Below, piece by piece: positions 61,022 to 61,496 of a DNA stretch of 61,496 bases. The stretch covers positions 1-61,496 of the forward strand of contig NZ_JRUD01000031.1 in NCBI RefSeq assembly GCF_000802425.1, written 5' to 3'. The stretch comes from Pseudomonas flexibilis (lineage in GTDB: Bacteria > Pseudomonadota > Gammaproteobacteria > Pseudomonadales > Pseudomonadaceae). Every line of letters starts with the position of its first letter. Position 1 is the stretch's first letter. Under the pieces are notes generated by a model, which saw only the letters and a program-made list of their open reading frames with translations, was not told where the DNA came from and made no database searches. The position numbers were made by a program, and so were the translations under genes.

Positions 61022-61496
61022 AGGGAATGCCGTGCTTTTCGATGTAGGCCTTGGCGGCGGGCTCCAAGGGAAGTGCATAGCGGCCCTGCATCTTTCCCTG
61101 ATATGGCCCCAGCGGTTCGGTTTCGGCTTGGGCGCGGAGGATTTCAATGGGATTCAGGCAGGACCCCATTACCCATGCGCGAACAATGCCGCCTGGCGCC
61201 AACCCAATGACGATGGCTTCGCGGTAATCCTCGGTACGGCCGCTGGCCGGACACTTTGCCGGTTCCTTGCGCCGCATGATTTCTCGTGTGACGTCCGGGA
61301 TGTCGAGACTGACGCGGTAGGTTTGTGGTTCTGCCAGGGACTGCCACCGGATGTCGATGCGCCGAGGTAAATCCAGCCCAGATAAATAACGGCCCGCACC
61401 CCAGCCGAAACGCTCTGGCCCCCTCTCCTATACACCACTGCCGCTTCCGCGGACCACCGGGCGGTCACTCGCTGGGGGCGGTTCGTGTTAGACTAT
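61008..61496 (-). pseudogene. DUF2931 family protein, disrupted
   Basis: The frame ending at 61008 is open back to 61427 and contains RWQSLAEPQTYRV, IVIGLAPGGIVRAWVMG and the C-terminal EKHGIPYGSW, all typical of DUF2931 lipoproteins, some of which sit near type VI secretion genes. The only ATG in it, at 61277, starts after conserved sequence. A TAG at 61428-61430 stops the same frame, yet the residues before it (VRGSGSG) and after it (ERFGWGAGRY) both fit the family. The gene therefore seems broken by a stop or small frameshift; its 5' end is outside the window. Confidence 0.55.

Overview
The window is a GC-rich stretch of chromosome from a Pseudomonas species. Several lines support this: amrZ, fimV, csrA (rsmA), metZ, accD/folC and aru genes with Pseudomonas-type sequences; an EF-P with the arginine (Arg32) that EarP rhamnosylates, next to earP; and gene order that matches several P. 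aeruginosa blocks (acsA-argR-aruCFG-alaS-lysC-rsmA; metZ-purF-cvpA-folC-accD-trpF-truA-fimV-asd-leuB-leuD-leuC). Some genes normally inside those blocks are missing, so this is not P. aeruginosa. Most of the window is core genome; accessory DNA is limited to a cut IS110-family element at the left edge, REP-like repeats and a damaged DUF2931 locus at the right edge.

Layout. 1-4.3 kb: IS110-type transposase tail, glutathione S-transferase, a PLP aminotransferase divergent from a MarR regulator with a palindromic operator between them, a BenE-type permease and a GNAT acetyltransferase. 4.5-12.5 kb: a 1156-residue transporter-sensor kinase-receiver hybrid, a tandem repeat block, an MgtC/DUF4010 membrane protein, an alpha/beta hydrolase, RmuC and a Sel1-like protein. 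12.5-17.5 kb: an AT-rich spacer with DnaA-box-like sites, efp-earP, an HU-family protein and a membrane diguanylate cyclase. 17.7-25.7 kb: DEAD-box helicase, an unusual chemoreceptor, a spermidine-synthase-like protein, class II DAHP synthase and an MFS transporter.

25.9-42.5 kb is a long run of minus-strand metabolic genes: metZ, purF, cvpA, a SPOR protein, folC, accD, trpF, truA, fimV, asd, leuB, leuD and leuC, with a divergent LysR gene beside leuC. It covers methionine, purine, folate, fatty acid, tryptophan, leucine and aspartate-family synthesis plus the polar organiser FimV. 42.6-49.7 kb is rich in regulators: a multi-PAS GGDEF-EAL protein, amrZ with an AlgU-like promoter, mgtE, a small secreted DUF4124 protein, three tandem tRNA-Arg(ACG) genes, tRNA-Ser(GCT) and csrA. 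c-di-GMP enzymes, AmrZ and CsrA all act on the motile-to-sessile switch, so their closeness is notable.

49.7-61.5 kb: lysC, alaS, a small acidic protein, aruG, aruF, aruC, argR and acsA. Compared with P. aeruginosa, the aotJQMOP transporter genes between acsA and argR and the aruDBE genes after aruG are absent, and a terminator directly follows aruG. I found no CRISPR array, prophage, toxin-antitoxin module or clearly new defence system. The best leads are the shortened arginine succinyltransferase locus, the amrZ control region, the DnaA-box-rich spacer, the cytoplasmic-sensor chemoreceptor and the dispersed repeat family.
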